Assembly: GCA_947095585.1 (NCBI GenBank)
Contig: OX352763.1
Span: 13,441,462-13,505,461, forward strand
Source of the DNA: Nephrocerus scutellatus
Lineage: Eukaryota; Arthropoda; Insecta; Diptera; Pipunculidae
Direction: 5' to 3'
Length of the DNA: 64,000 nt
Both the position numbers and the translations under genes were made by a program. Position 1 is the stretch's first letter. Each line of letters opens with the position of its first letter. The notes beneath the pieces were generated by a model. The model saw only the letters and a list, made by a program, of their open reading frames with translations. It ran no database searches and was not told the DNA's origin. This document shows, piece by piece, positions 13,263-25,930 of the stretch.

Positions 13263-14330
13263 CTATTGCAGATTTATCAGTATAACAGGGTGTAAGGGCC
13301 CAGCGTTCTCACTGATGGGAGCGAGACCTATCTTAATCTCTGCCATTCTATGGGTTACGGCACCCGGTTGTTGGTTCAAACGCAACTCCACGCCGACTAT
13401 TGTCTTCCCGCTTGGGCATAACCACAGCCACCACGAAAACTCCCCGAAGGTCCGCTCCATCTGCTGGGGACGGACATTCATCCGTGGGCTCCCCGACACC
13501 CGTGGTACCAGAAAAATCTCCGGTGGGATTTCGTAGCAACCACTTGAAAGCAAGCGGCCAGAAGCTAGACTAGCAACCAGCAGCCATCAACAAGGCAGCC
13601 ACTACTCAAGTTGAGTTCCTCACAACTCGGGACTGGTGGCCCATCGTCAGTCAGATTTCCGTCCATAAGTCGTCCAATTCCGTCCAAGTTGTCCATCTGT
13701 CCTTTCGTTCGTAATTAGTAAGTCAGTCTGTCGACACCCGCAAAACCAAGCTGCCTAGCTCACCGCCGCCCAAACACTAATCTTGCATACACATTCAAAC
13801 ATTCAACTTGTTCCCTGCAGCTTAAAGATGATCCAACATCATACACACCGTTTATCCTCTGAACTCCCATGGCATTCAGATTTCTAACGTCCGAGTACAA
13901 CGGACACTCACAAAGAACGTGCCGCCAGTCTTCCCCAGGGGAACCGCAAACACAGCTTTTAAACTCTCTCACTTAATACAAAAATTTATTAAGGCTACCA
14001 TGACCAGTGAGCAAAAAGCCCAGCTTAAGGCTAAACTTAAACTCCGTGTTTACCCTGGCATATTGCACATCACTGATGAAGCCGTACGTCACCCTTCCAT
14101 TAACAGATTCGTTTCATCTGGCCTGCCATTTGGACAACATGCTTTCTTCCAGAAGAACCTTGCACTGGCTAAGGCTCCTGTCAACCACATCATCCCCCAC
14201 CAGCCAGTCACACTGCAGTAAGGCTTTTCTCTTGAAGACTTCTTCGGATCACATTCAAGTCAAGAGGAGGAACACCCATTATCACCTGCATTGCCTCCAT
14301 CGAGACTGTGCGACAAACCGGCAAGTAGAA
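13263..14330 (-). mobile_element. R1/LOA-type LINE, 3' end with C-terminal zinc knuckle
   Basis: On the minus strand, 14330 down to 13980 encodes in shifted frames the phrases SKWQARW, NGRVTYGFISDV and LGFLLTGHGSLN. Then 13972-13760 encodes CVCGSPGEDWRHVLCECPLY, a CCHC-like knuckle typical of the end of ORF2 in R1/LOA-type elements, and stops after LVFGRR. About 500 bp of GC-richer 3' UTR follows, down to about 13263. Frameshifts separate the blocks, so the copy is inactive. EN and RT domains are absent (5' truncated). Confidence 0.75.
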
Positions 14331-14419
14331 CGACTCGCTGAGCGAAATTAATCCTAGTCATGCCCTTAACAAGCATGACAGCGACAGAGTTACTTTCACA
14401 TTTATAATATTAGTACCTA

Positions 14420-14960
14420 AGGATTGTTACTTTCGCCTTTACATCAGAGCCTGTGATAACTTTTTCAAGGAAGCAGGCCAGTCCATCCCATTGTCGGATA
14501 TAGATTTTCAATGGGCTAAATAGGTATCCGTTTATCTTTACTTGCCTTATAACATTGGTGATGGTTAATCTACAAAGTTTCAAAACAAACAGAGTCAGCC
14601 GTTCTAATGAGTGTATTCTAAATGCGTATCCATACGTCGGACATCTAAGCCTAAGAACTTCCTCTCCTTTTATTTATGGCATGTGCTATCGGTTGACCAT
14701 AGTTGTTTCTGGTCTCTTCGTTGCAATGGGCAGGCGTGCTGACCAAAACCTAATTTTCGGATGCAGTCATTTTATAACATCCGCGATCGGAGTACATTAA
14801 CAACAAGATAGTTGTTGAAGTCGACATTGGCTTCTCGGTACATTCCTATCGTCAGCAGGTTTGTGGTAGTGGTCTATCGACATGTGGTCCTATCTAGTTG
14901 ATAGTGGCTCCATCACGAGATACCTAGGTGGTTTGTGGATATTCTTACGGGTAATCCTTG
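14420..14960 (-). mobile_element. RTE-like LINE relic (RT and endonuclease pieces)
   Basis: Two segments parallel the copy at 21.3-23.3 kb. Positions 14420-14575 match the [14 protein letters not shown] region, and 14600-14960 match the part around the end of the endonuclease, where AACAAGATAGTTGTTGAAGTC resembles the 56.36 kb copy. The middle of the RT is deleted. The copy is strongly decayed. Confidence 0.65.
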
Positions 14961-16084
14961 CACTTGCAACGACCAAAATTATACTTGCTATCTACTATAT
15001 GAACCTCTCCCTTTTTACTGGCTGGCTGAGTTTTCGCACCAGACATATATCATATTAATTCATCTAGCTCATTTTTATATAAATAAATAAAAAAAAATTG
15101 AAAACAGTGAGTTGATAAACAGGATTAGCCACAAAATATTTGGATATCTATGCTCCACAACTTTCGTATAGCATACAAATTTTAATTAGCCTAAATTGTT
15201 TTAATTTTCCACTCTACAGACTATAAAAAGGAAGACTACGCGTGCACAAGACAAAATACTTGAACTCATTTTAACGATACAACAAATGCCCATAAAATTT
15301 TTTTAAGCAGGCGACATACCTAAAGCTTCTTTTTAAAAAAAAAAAGTCACCGCTTTAGGTTAGTTATCATTTCAAGCTCAAAACATTGTACTTTGACGAT
15401 GGAATTAATGAGATTATAGAGTTTCCCGTTTATGTGTGTGTCTCTGCCTCTTATCCTCGTACGAGTCCTACAGATTCTATACATTTTCGTGTACTATGTT
15501 TGTTGCCTGCACACGCGAAACTATCCAATTAGCGGTTGAAATATGAAACCTGAGGATTCTACTTCAGCATTTCTCTCCTTTCGTTAATTAAATGAAGGGG
15601 AACAGAATGCTTCTTTATCAAGTTGGAAATTTTGCTTTGGTTATATTTATATTTGAAAAAGCAAACTTTGCTTATCATGTGTTCTTAGCTTCTTCAGTTT
15701 CCCAAGAGTTACCGCCTGTTAGTGACAGCATAGAACCACAAAAGATGCAACTTGTAAGGCGTTATAGGGATAGAAATCTTTATCATATCTTTATCATGAA
15801 ATAGTTTCCATGTATACATTTGCTTAAACTTTGATGATATGTCAAAAACTTTTATGATAAAGAAAAAAAATAAGAAGCTTGACAAGAGCGTTCACAGCTC
15901 ACATTAGAGGAGAAAAAAGAGAAATTTATTTCAGTTTATCATTGCTGTCAACAAACATCCCTAACCGAAGTATAAGGAATTAAATCCGATGCTTTATATT
16001 TCTAGTGATCCAGACACAGGATAATCTCCTTGTTAATTAGCCATCTAGAATACAATATTCACCAAATATATGTAGTATAGACAG
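14961..16084. other. AT-rich stretch, no gene recognised
   Basis: Only short chance frames occur, the longest being 15592-15804 (70 codons). No splice signals or domains are evident. Confidence 0.4.
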
Positions 16085-17040
16085 ACTATACTTCGGCTGC
16101 AGTTTAGGTATGCCAAACTGGATATTCTGACTCGAAATCGGGACCGGTGGAGACATTGTTTGCTTAAGGAACTTAACCATAACATCCAAGATGCTGGTAT
16201 ATAAGACAATGGTCAGACCAGTACTTAAATATGGATCCGTGACTTGGGTGCGTAGCAAAAAGCATTCTGACCTCTTTTCTCTCTCTATCTATCTCTCTCT
16301 CTATCTATCCGTGACTTGGGTGCGTAGCAAAAAGCATTCTGACCTCTTTTCTCTCTCTATCTATCTATCTATCCTTCAAGACAGGATAGGATCATTTTCA
16401 TACGCTAAAGTCATCATTGGTCCATACCAATGTGGCTTTATCCCAGGCAAATCAACAACTGATCAGATTTACACCCTTAGGCAGGTGATGGAATAATGTC
16501 TAGAGTTTCAAAACTCACTACACCATCTTTTTATAGACTTAAAAGCCGCTTATGAAAGCACAGCCGGCGCAGAACTTTAGAAAGTCATGAGAGAATTCGA
16601 CATTCGAAATAAACTGACACGACTATGTAGGTTGACCATGACCAATGTTATAAGCCAAGTAAAAATATCTGGATCACTATCGAGCCCATTCAACATCTGT
16701 AACGGGCTCCGACAAGGGGATGGACTGGCCTGCGTCCTCTTCAACCAGAAGATCGAGCAGGCGGCACGAAATGAGAGCAAAACGAGTAGAATATCTAACA
16801 TTGGTCCCTCAATTCAAATGGTGGAGCGCGAATTTGAAGTAGTGCAATCCTTTAACTATCTCGTGTCAACTTTAGCAGCCGATAATAGCATGGAACCAGA
16901 AATACGCGCACGTTTGCGTAAAGCCAACAAAGCCTACTATAGTCTGTCAAGACTCTTCAAATCCAGGAACTTAACCATAACATCCAAGCTGCTGGTATAT
17001 AAGACAATGGTCATACCAATACATACTTACAAATTTTTAC
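16085..17040 (+). mobile_element. RTE-like LINE, internally rearranged copy
   Basis: The segment order is permuted. A 3'-UTR-like piece (CTCGAAATCGGGACCGGTGG, near 16130) comes first, followed by LLVYKTMV..SKKHSDLF-type coding (16185-16275), which normally lies downstream of the RT. A duplicated CT-rich block comes next. Then the RT proper starts at about 16371 with [28 protein letters not shown] and [15 protein letters not shown]. After LFN the sequence jumps directly to KIEQAARN, so the catalytic ADD block is deleted. The C-terminal REFEVVQSFNYL and [10 protein letters not shown] parts follow. Confidence 0.8.
16235..16372. repeat. 72-bp tandem duplication carrying a CT/TATC microsatellite
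   Basis: The segment ATCCGTGACTTGGGTGCG..CTCTCTCTATCTATC occurs twice head to tail, at 16235-16306 and 16307-16372. Both copies contain LINE coding sequence followed by the CTCTCTATCTATC tract. It lies inside the rearranged LINE copy. Confidence 0.85.
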
Positions 17041-18131
17041 TTTTCAGAGAAGGAGAAGTGAGAAGAAGTTGGTCAGGAAAATTATGTTCACAACGATATT
17101 AAAATCAATTAGAAGTTGGAATACATTTATATCGACATACACTAAATCCGCCGCTGAATATATACGACTATATACACAGTTTTGATGCACATTTGACACA
17201 TTATTTTCAAATCATGTCCATAAATTTACAATTCAATGTTGGTAACTCATAACAGCCGCTAATGGAAACGCGCAATAGTTGACTTTCAATTCATTATTTC
17301 TGTTAAATAAAAATCAGGTGTTAATGCTAATTCAGTTTTAACAGTCAAAGGAGTAGTCAGCAGCGCCAAACATTTAAAAGTGCTTAAAATTCAGTATGCA
17401 GAGAAAAAATAACGAAGGAGTTTGAATTTCTTCTCCTTAATTCTTTACCTAACATGAATTGTAAATAATGAGTCAAAAATGTTTTACCTATTTAGAAGAA
17501 GTGGAGTGGATATACGAGTATGTATATGTATTGCAATGTTGCAATAGATGCAACTGCTGCATTTCCATACATTAAACTTACCTGAGCACAGGATTATTTT
17601 GTTTTTACTCTGATAAATTTACCTGCAAAGAACAAAAAAAGAATTTTTATTAATGTCTGCATGTTAAATACTCGTAAATTTTCGCAGTTAAATAAATCAG
17701 AAATGGTGTCGCCGGGTGAAATATTTCCCATACAAATTGGCCAAATTGGCAGAAGGTCAGCGCTATCCGGCCAATCTGTCAATCAAATTGGCGCAATCGA
17801 TGAATTGGAATGCAGTCCTGGAAGGGGTGTGCAATACTAGTCGTATATACGACAACAAAATAAATAACCAGCGGAAAACTGAATGATAAGCATTCATTAA
17901 AATATAATTTGTTTTATTTCTTTGAAAATATGAAGATGTATCGGAAAAATTTGTATCGGTGCATCGGAATGATTTGTTAGTTTTTTGCATTTATTTATAC
18001 AAGAAAAAAACCTTCCAGATCACCAAAAATTACAACTGCAAAACTAAAAACAAAGATTTGACCATCCCATGAATTATTTATTGGCGATTTATTGTAAATC
18101 TCTTCTTCTTCTTATAGGAATTCTTCTGTTG
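17041..18131. other. AT-rich stretch, no gene recognised
   Basis: There is no coding sequence or named repeat. A small CTTCTTCTTCTTAT tract lies near 18100, just left of the mariner insertion. Confidence 0.4.
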
Positions 18132-18133
18132 TA

Positions 18134-19189
18134 CGAGGGCGGGCTGAAAAGTAATCGGCCTACCAGTATCAAAGCAATGTTGACTTTCGTTTCTGCCAAC
18201 TGCCTCATTTGGTTTGTGTATGACTGTCATTGAAAGCGAACAATTTTCGTGTTTTTACAAATATGAATAAAATTAAATATCGTGCGGTGATAAAGATGCT
18301 TGTTTTTAAAAAGAAAACGAACGATGAGATCGACATCGAATTGACCGGTGTTTAGGGGGACTCTGTACATTTGATATAACCAATTAAATATTTAACAGCT
18401 GAATTTAAGCGCGGTCGTACGAGTACGAGCATTTTGACGATATGGGTCCAGACCGTCCAATAGAGGTTACTACACCAGAAATGGTCGATAAAATCCTTAG
18501 TATGGTAATTGACGATAGATGAGTGAAGGTACGCGATATTACTGAGGCTGTGAGTATTTCCCTCGAACGAGTGGAGAATATATTGCATGAATATTTGGGT
18601 CTGAGGAAACTCGCTGCCATATGGGTGTCGCGTTTGCTTTCATTTGAAAACAAGCACGACTGTGTGACAACTTCAAAGAATGTTTAGCGATGTTCAACTG
18701 CGACAAAAAGGAGTATTTGCGCCGTTTCATAACCATGGACGAAACATTGATCATGGAGACAAAGGAACAGTTGAAACAGTGGGATTCGCACGGTATCATT
18801 CACATTGATTATCTTGAAAAGGACAAAACAATCACTGGCGTATATTATGCAGAGCTGTTGGATAGATTCGACGCCAATTTGAAGCTAAAGCGGCCGCATT
18901 GGCTGAAGAAAACGTGCTTTTCCACCAAAACATCGGCACACAAGTCCGCGGTCGCAGTGGCTAAATTAAATGAATCGCGCTACGATTTGGATCGAATGAG
19001 GAATTCAGCACTGAAACAGAGGCCTATTTTGAGGGTTTTCAGAAATTCTGTTATTCAGAGGTTATCCAATAATTGGAATGTCGTAGAACGAAGTGTATTA
19101 ATATAAAAAGGGACTTCTTTAGAAATAATTTGAATTTTGCGAGAAAAAAAAGTTGTGTTTTCTTGCCTAGGCTTTACAGGCCGCCCTCG
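18134..19189 (+). mobile_element. mariner element, decayed, with TIRs and TA duplication
   Basis: The left end CGAGGGCGGGCTGAAAAG and the complement of the right end, CGAGGGCGGCCTGTAAAG, form imperfect terminal inverted repeats flanked by TA at 18132-18133 and 19190-19191. Between them, frameshifted mariner transposase is visible: the TPEMVDKIL..VKVRDITEAVSIS helix-turn-helix (about 18470-18560), ILHEYLGLRKL, then YLRRFITMDETLI (first Asp region). Coding then jumps to DSHGIIHIDYLEK and YYAELLDRF, with a decayed block 18893-18960 where the HQDNAPAH motif should be. The PPYSPDLAP-type third Asp region is deleted. It is a dead copy of 1056 bp against a usual length of about 1.28 kb. Confidence 0.9.
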
Positions 19190-21270
19190 TATGAAGTCAT
19201 TTTTGTGACTATGATAAGGATTTAAGGTGTTGATCGTAGTTCAATATATCGCAATCGATACTATACGGCGAAAAGTCAAAATTTCTCGTTCGTTAATCAG
19301 TGTTGCGCTGATCTATAAGTGTGAACACATCTCTTTTCTTGAACAGTATATCTAGATAGATAGAATACAAGATAGAAACCATTGCTATTCAGAAATCGCT
19401 TGCGTAAGTCGGATATCGATGACATTTTTCTCTTGTCATACGACATTAGTCTTTGCATTTTTCTGGACACTTCCGACTTGATAATGCGTCATGCTTGACA
19501 CTTCCGTCTTGATAATGCCTCAGCGTTTCTGTACTACCTTTCCAGTGTTCTATATAGTCTTCATATGTTATCGACTCTGTTACTAAACTTTCGGTTGACT
19601 TAACATCTAACTGATAACGCACACCCGGCCGTATACAGTAGCTATATCCTCTCCTACTTCCCTAATATTATAGATATCAATAGTTATCCAAATATAATTA
19701 CTAAAAAGGGTTTCTCAACTGGAACGTCCCGTTTTTCTAACAGTGCTTTTGTTTATCAAAGTTTGTGATGTGCGAAAAGTTTACGTGCGCTCATCATTTT
19801 AAGCAATAAAACCTACTTCTGGCTCTGGTTTCTTTTTTAATTCTGCATTCCATACACAAATAACTCAGCTCGGTTATGTTCAAAAAAAGGAATGGAAAAA
19901 ATTGCTTTGCTGTCGTTGTCCTTTTTCCTAGAGGTCATATATAATAGTTTGAAAACCAATAGAATAATTTGTCTTACTTAAAACCGATACCATGTGTGTG
20001 AATCTACATCTATTGATATTTTTGCATGCGCTACTATGTGTTTGGAAACTAGTGACTACGGCAGCGCGGAAATGGACTATAAATTTTAAAAACAGATTTC
20101 GTAGAATCATAAAAAGCAACTTTGATTAATTGAAAGATTTTTGTTATGGTACTCGTATGTTTGGCTATAAAAATTTGTTTCTATTGTACAAAGGTATGGC
20201 GATAAATTTGAAATCACACAATTTTTGTTTTATAGTCCATAGTTTGACTGTTTATATTGGGTAATGATTTTTTGCACTAGCGAGCGAGTTAGTTTGTATT
20301 AACTTGTGTTTTATATTCGTATAGCATTTACGGGTTGTACAAACGTTTTTTATGGAGTTTTAATATGTTACAACTACTTCTATTTCTAATAAAAAGCTTT
20401 GATGCAATTATTCGAAATATATTTTTATTTTAAACTCATTTAATTTAAATCTAAACTTTTGTTCGTCTTGCTTCAATAAATTACATCCTAAGACTCTGAG
20501 ATATTACCGGAAAGCGGTGTTAGCACTTCATTGATTTTGGCGGTGATAATACTTTCTAATCCATCGAGCAAATAAGAAAAACACATTCAATAGAATAAAT
20601 TTAAAAGTAAGAAGAATTTCTGCACGGCGAAACTCTAGAAATGAAAAGTTTTCTAAAATGGATAACAAAGGCAGAAATACTCTGCACGGTTCATCTTTCA
20701 CCAACGCAAGTTGCACGAGTGCATTTTTGCAACCAAGAGAATAGAAAAACTTTTGCTTCAACGGACAGATAACCTTCGTTGTAAAACTACGAGTATTTTT
20801 AACAAAGGAGAATACACATTGAATAACATTGCAGCATAGCAATCAGGTAATGCGGGAAGAAGGGGTTTGCTAAGTTCGAAACACCTCTGTTGATAAGGGA
20901 AAATCTTACATTTTACAAGTAAATAAAAAAGGAGACTGTCTAACTTAAATTCAAGTCTTTATGCAAATTTAAAAGATAATTAGAAAGTATCTAGAGAGAA
21001 TTTATTTCTCCAAAGCCAAGCAAAGTCATTGAGACAGTTTTAAATAAATCTTGTCAATAACTACAGAAATAAACTGCACTTTTTTGGGGTTTCATTTAGA
21101 TTTGACTAAGATTTTTTATTTCGTTACACACTCAAGGGATTTGCGTCATTATAATGCTAGGCACAGTGTGAGTGTTAGGAATTCAGGGAATACAAATGAT
21201 TTGCCATATGCAGCACAAAAGTCAAGAACTCTTTCCACGAACTTATCGTGTTCCTTTTTCAGCTTAAAAC
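19190..21270. other. AT-rich stretch, no gene recognised
   Basis: The open frame at 20528-20842 (minus strand, 104 codons) is hydrophobic and AT-driven without a recognised domain. The sentence TGGACACTTCCGACTTGATAATGC is followed about 40 bp later by a near copy (ACTTCCGTCTTGATAATGCC, near 19499), a short local duplication. Confidence 0.4.
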
Positions 21271-21274
21271 GAAC

Positions 21275-23335
21275 CATCATCATATTTGGCTCTACAATCG
21301 GGGTCCGGTCCAGGCCTCCCGCAAAGTCTCTCCACGGATCCCGATTTTGAGACGATGTCATACAGTTTTACATCCCTAAATGCTGGGCATCCTGGTCTAC
21401 GTCATCCTTCCAGCGTAGGCTTGCCCGGCGTCGCTGTCGTGTTTCATAAATCCTACCGCAAAGGACTTCCTCTTCGCTCATGCGAGCTAGGTGTCCTGCC
21501 TACCGAGCTTAATTCTCTTTACGATGTCGACATCGCGGTATCGCTCGAAGATCTCATCATTATAGAGTCTCCGGAATCGTCTATCCTCACATACAGCGCG
21601 GCTAAGAGGTCAGAATGCTTTTTGCTAAGCACCCAAGTCTCGGATTCATATGTCTGTGCTGGTATGACCATTGTCTCATATACCAGCAGTTAGGATGTTA
21701 TGTTTAGTTCCTGGATTTAAGAGTCTTGACAGACTATAGTAGGCTTTGTTGGCTTTAAGCAACCGTGCGCGTATTTCTGGTTCCATGCTACTATCGGCTG
21801 CTACAGTTGACGCGACATACTTAAAGGATTGCACTACTTCTAAGTCGCGCTTCACTATTTCAATTGAGGGACAAATGTTGAATCTTCTACTCGCAGACGT
21901 GGCCAGCATGTACTTTGTTTTGCTCTCATTTATGTGCACCCACAGATTTCGTGCCGCCTGCTCGATCTGGATGAAAGCTTCCTGTACAGCTCTTGGGTTT
22001 CTACCCACGATGTCAATATCGTCTGCGTAAGCCAGTATCTGAATGGACTTATAGAGGATTGTTACCCTCGCCGTTACGTGAGAGTCTCGGATCACTTCCT
22101 CCAACGCCAGGTTGAAGAGGACGCAGGCCAGTCCATCCCCTTGTCGGAGCCCGTTATATATGTTGAATGGGCTTGATAGTAACCCGGCTATTTTTACTTG
22201 GCTTATAACATTGGTCATGGTCAACCTACATAGTCGTATCTGTTTATTTGGGATGCCGAATTCTCTCATGGCTTTATAAAGTTCTATTCTATGCTAAACA
22301 CTATTTTAAAACACTTAACATTTTGCCTGCCTAACGGTGTAAATCTGATCAGTTGTGGATTTTCCTGAGATGAAGCCACAGTGTTATGGACCAATGATGA
22401 CTTCCTCTTCGCCTCTTCGCCAGTCTTTCTCCCACTATTAGTTTATTAATTGCTTGGTTTATTGCGGGACCTCCTGTTTTAATCAACTCCGCTGGGATAC
22501 CATCTGATCTCAGGCCGATTTGTCGTTCTGCTAACTGGCGGCAGCATAGTGTGGTCCTCGGTCAAACTCCAACTCATGAAAGTGCTCTTCCCATCGCTCA
22601 AAGATGCCTTTGAGATCAGTCTTTGCAGTGTGTGCAACGTGGTGTACGAGTATATTGCCTCATCTTTGGAAGAACTTCCGCGCCTAGTGGGGTCCTCGCT
22701 CTCTGTACTGTTGTAGTTCATAGACGAGATTCTTCCCCAGGCTGCTTTCTTTCGCAGATAAACTGTTTTGTAATATCTTCTAAGCTCCTTATATTCTTCT
22801 TCGCGTGCCCGCGTTCTATGTGATTGTTGCAACATTCTTACGTTCAGTAGCTAGCATACATTCGTCATCGCACCAATCGTTCCCATCTCTACTACTACTG
22901 CCTAAGATGGAGTCAGCAGTACTAATGACAGTATTCCTAAGGCGTGTCCATTTATCTTCTATGCCCGGCATCTCAGCCCCAGGACTTACTCTCCCTGCAC
23001 TTAGGGCGAGTTCCAACGCATGACCGTAGCTGTCTATGGTCTCTTCGTTGCGAAGGGCAGCCGTGTTGACTCGAATCTGATTCGCGGATGCCGTCTTTCG
23101 TGATGATGCAATCTGCGCTCAGAGCACCATACCAACAAGATAGTGGTCCGAGTCGACGTCATCAGATTCGGGTTGTGGCGACGGTCTATCAACATGCAGC
23201 TCGAGCTCTATACAGTGAGCGTGCGGTCCATGAGAAAATTCTTAAATCGTTTAGCCGTTCTCGTTGCCGTGGTTCTCGTCGTTCATCAGTGTATCCGAGG
23301 CTGGATTTTAGGTTCCGTAATAATAATACATTGCC
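21275..23335 (-). mobile_element. RTE-like LINE, long but internally deleted copy
   Basis: On the minus strand the RT segment 22269-21676 reads in one open frame: [33 protein letters not shown], the catalytic [30 protein letters not shown], and [20 protein letters not shown]. The 3' tail is at 21275-21290 (CATCATCATATTTGGCTC on the plus strand). The 5' side reaches the same boundary as the 57-kb copy (TCCGTAATAATAAT, near 23320). The N-terminal RT blocks (FIPGKSTTDQ to FIDFKAAYD) are mostly lost around 22270-22440. Endonuclease remains are fragmentary. It is inactive. Confidence 0.9.
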
Positions 23336-24640
23336 TTAATATTGACAATGTCAGTTTTTTTTAAAAAAGATAATGATGTTTTTTAATAAAATATTTATTG
23401 CATGTTGGAAAATATCATTCACCTGGTCACTCTATGAATGAATGATAATGAATAAGTCACAGATGGAAAATTCTGGTAAAGTTTAGAGCGGATACTGGTA
23501 CACTGCAAATCTGTTAGAAACACACACACAGGCCAAGTTAAAGTCAACCTTTCCCAACCTGATGCCAACCATTGTTTAACCTGATTTGTCTTCTTTTGCA
23601 AATGCATAAAAAAAACAGCAGCAAAAATAATATCTGATATTTTTCTTCGCTTTGTTTTTCATCGTCAAGAGGAAAACCTTTTCTTTCTCTTTCTAGCTCG
23701 CTTTCTCTGTCTTGCGTTTTTAGAATATATCATTTTGTGTTTTTATTTAGCTCCATTTATGTCTGTTTAAGTATCGTTTTACGTCCTGAAAGAGTACTTT
23801 CCACTCCCTCTCCCTATTCGTCATTACCATCAGGTGTACTTTAAATATTTTTAAACTCAAAAAGGGGGATGATTCCTTCTAAAATGTATAATAATTACGA
23901 AGGATGAATAATAGAAATAAACGAATGGGAAAGGTTTTTATTGTGTTGTTTTATTTCTGCTTTCTATAAAATGTTGGAAAAACAAGGAAGGTGGTGTGGC
24001 AAGAAGTCCTTCAAGTTTGTTTTTGTTTTCAAGTAAACCAAAGCAAACGCTGAAGGAGCAATTTTGATATGTGTTGTTGCTTACTGCATACATAAACACA
24101 AAAATAGCATACACATTATTTCCCGGTATCCGAATGAGGTTTCCAAGAGATAAAAATACCACATTTATGCTTTCTTTTCCAGAAATAAGTTAAATTTTTA
24201 ATACGGAGCCTATTCTAATAGGCCAAGTATTGGCTGTAACCCATACTGGGCAGGTAAAAAAGGCGATGTTTTTCCATAGTGGCCGGCCTGGTATACACCT
24301 GTCCATCTGAGCTCATGCATGTTATTAATCATATCTGGGAAAACTCCATTGTAGAATGCAAAATACTATTACAAGGAAATGACAACAAATGGAAAGGAGT
24401 CCCCAAGAGGTATCCATGTTATAGAGAATCTTTCTACTGCTTCGGCTGTAGTAAACCGCATATCGAATTTGGGAATGCGGCATCTTTCATGTACCAGCAT
24501 CAATTATGATGTTATAGTAATAAATGAATCGCTCAAGAATTGCAATTCATACGAAAATCGAAGCATAGAACGTTCGATCCTTATACGGCGAGGGTAAATA
24601 CGAAAAGGAAGAGCGCGAAATGCGTCGCCTTAAGACTAGT
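23336..24640. other. AT-rich stretch, no gene recognised
   Basis: Short frames at 24279-24597 have no recognised domain. The stretch just left of the LINE at 24.65 kb may contain more of its decayed endonuclease, but I cannot show it. Confidence 0.35.
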
Positions 24641-24644
24641 ATTC

Positions 24645-25930
24645 TAGGTGTGCGATTACCAAATTGATCATATCATGATAGAGTAACGATGGAAAAAGTA
24701 AATGTGTGATGTCTGCAGTGTAAGAAATGCCGACGTAGGTAACGATCATCACCTGGTTCTTATAAGTCTCAAGCTACGAAACGCAGCTGTCCAACGGCAG
24801 CCACAGGATGCAGCAAGGAGTACAAAATTCAATACGAATGCTTTAAATGATCTTTTCACACGACATACGAAAGTAGGCATTATCTACACTAGTTTGCTAA
24901 CAGAGAAAATACTTTTGTTATTTACTGCACTCTCAGCGAACACATATTCCACATTCCACGCTCGTTATGTAATATACTATAACATTTGTCGTAATTTTAT
25001 CACCACTTTAACAACAGAGCTTCTTCAATAAAAGAAGTTGGCAATTCTGCTATTAACGAGATGTGGGGTGAAATAAAAAGGTTTTTTTATGGAAGTTGGG
25101 TCCCAAACTGTGCCCAGACAGTCGAAAGATAGAGACCCCCGGATTTCCCAAGACACCTGGGATAAAATCGCCTTCCTAAAACGTTGAAAATACTGAGATA
25201 AACTCAACGAAAGGCTGAACTGCGAAGCGAGTACATATTTCAGTTTATCGCTGTTTGAGACGTGAAAGAAGGGCTAGTTTAGTCGGTCTCGCAGAAAATG
25301 AGGAAAACGCTGCAAGAAGGGGGTATACCAGATAATTGTACAAATATCCAAAGAAGTTTTCGGAAAAAAAGCAACACGAATCATCCTGTTTTGGATGTGG
25401 ATAGTACACTATTGCTATCAATTGAAGATCAGCTACGTAGATAGAAGAATAACTGTTGTACCCTTCTCAATAAATATTCCGCTGAGCAGAGTGTCGAAAT
25501 GGTCCACCACTTAAATAAAATGAGCAGATCTTGCAACGGTATTGACACCGAACCTCCATCAGTGGCAGAGATCCAAACTGCGATCAATCCTCTCAAAAAA
25601 AAAAATAGCTGGAATTGATAGTATATCAGCTGAATTCCTGAAAGCAGTTCCCCCCACAACGGCTAGTATTTTACTTCTGCTGATAGAGACAGTTTGGAAA
25701 AACGAAACCTATCCCAAGTACTGGAAGGACGAAGTTATTGTTAAGCTGACAAAGAAAGGCGACCTCAAGAACTGCAAAAAGTGGCGTGGTATTACCGTTT
25801 TGTCTGTTTTTCAAAAACTAATGACTAAAGGTAAGAATCGAGTCTACATTCAGCAGGCATCAAGCAGGCTTTCGCAGTGGTCGATCACTGCGCTAAACTA
25901 GATCAACCAGCAGTATTTTTTAAAAACTTT
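24645..25930 (+). mobile_element. second RTE-like LINE family: endonuclease end to RT start
   Basis: At 24650-24800 the plus strand encodes QIDHIMIE, CDVCSVRNADVGNDHHLVLI and KLRNAAV, the C-terminal NADVGSDHHLV block of an APE endonuclease. A decayed linker follows, with SQDTWDKIA, SIEDQL and DTEPPSVAEIQTAI. At 25600-25830 it reads IAGIDSISAEFLKAV, ETVWKNETYPKYWKDEVIVK, KGDLKNCKKWRGITVLSV. The FR-GRS block survives only in another frame (25868-25900). Frameshifts and stops are numerous, so it is inactive, and the catalytic YADD part is missing (3' truncated). It differs from the GAT-tailed LINE elsewhere in the window. Confidence 0.8.

Noticed and set aside
13147..13536. 129-codon plus-strand frame
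   Set aside because: It overlaps the GC-richer 3' UTR of a minus-strand R1/LOA-type LINE and is a shadow of it.
16191..16496. 101-codon frame with SIYLSLYLS repeats
   Set aside because: This is translation of the CT/TATC microsatellite within a rearranged LINE.
20528..20842. 104-codon minus-strand frame
   Set aside because: Phe/Leu-rich translation of AT-rich DNA without a recognisable domain.
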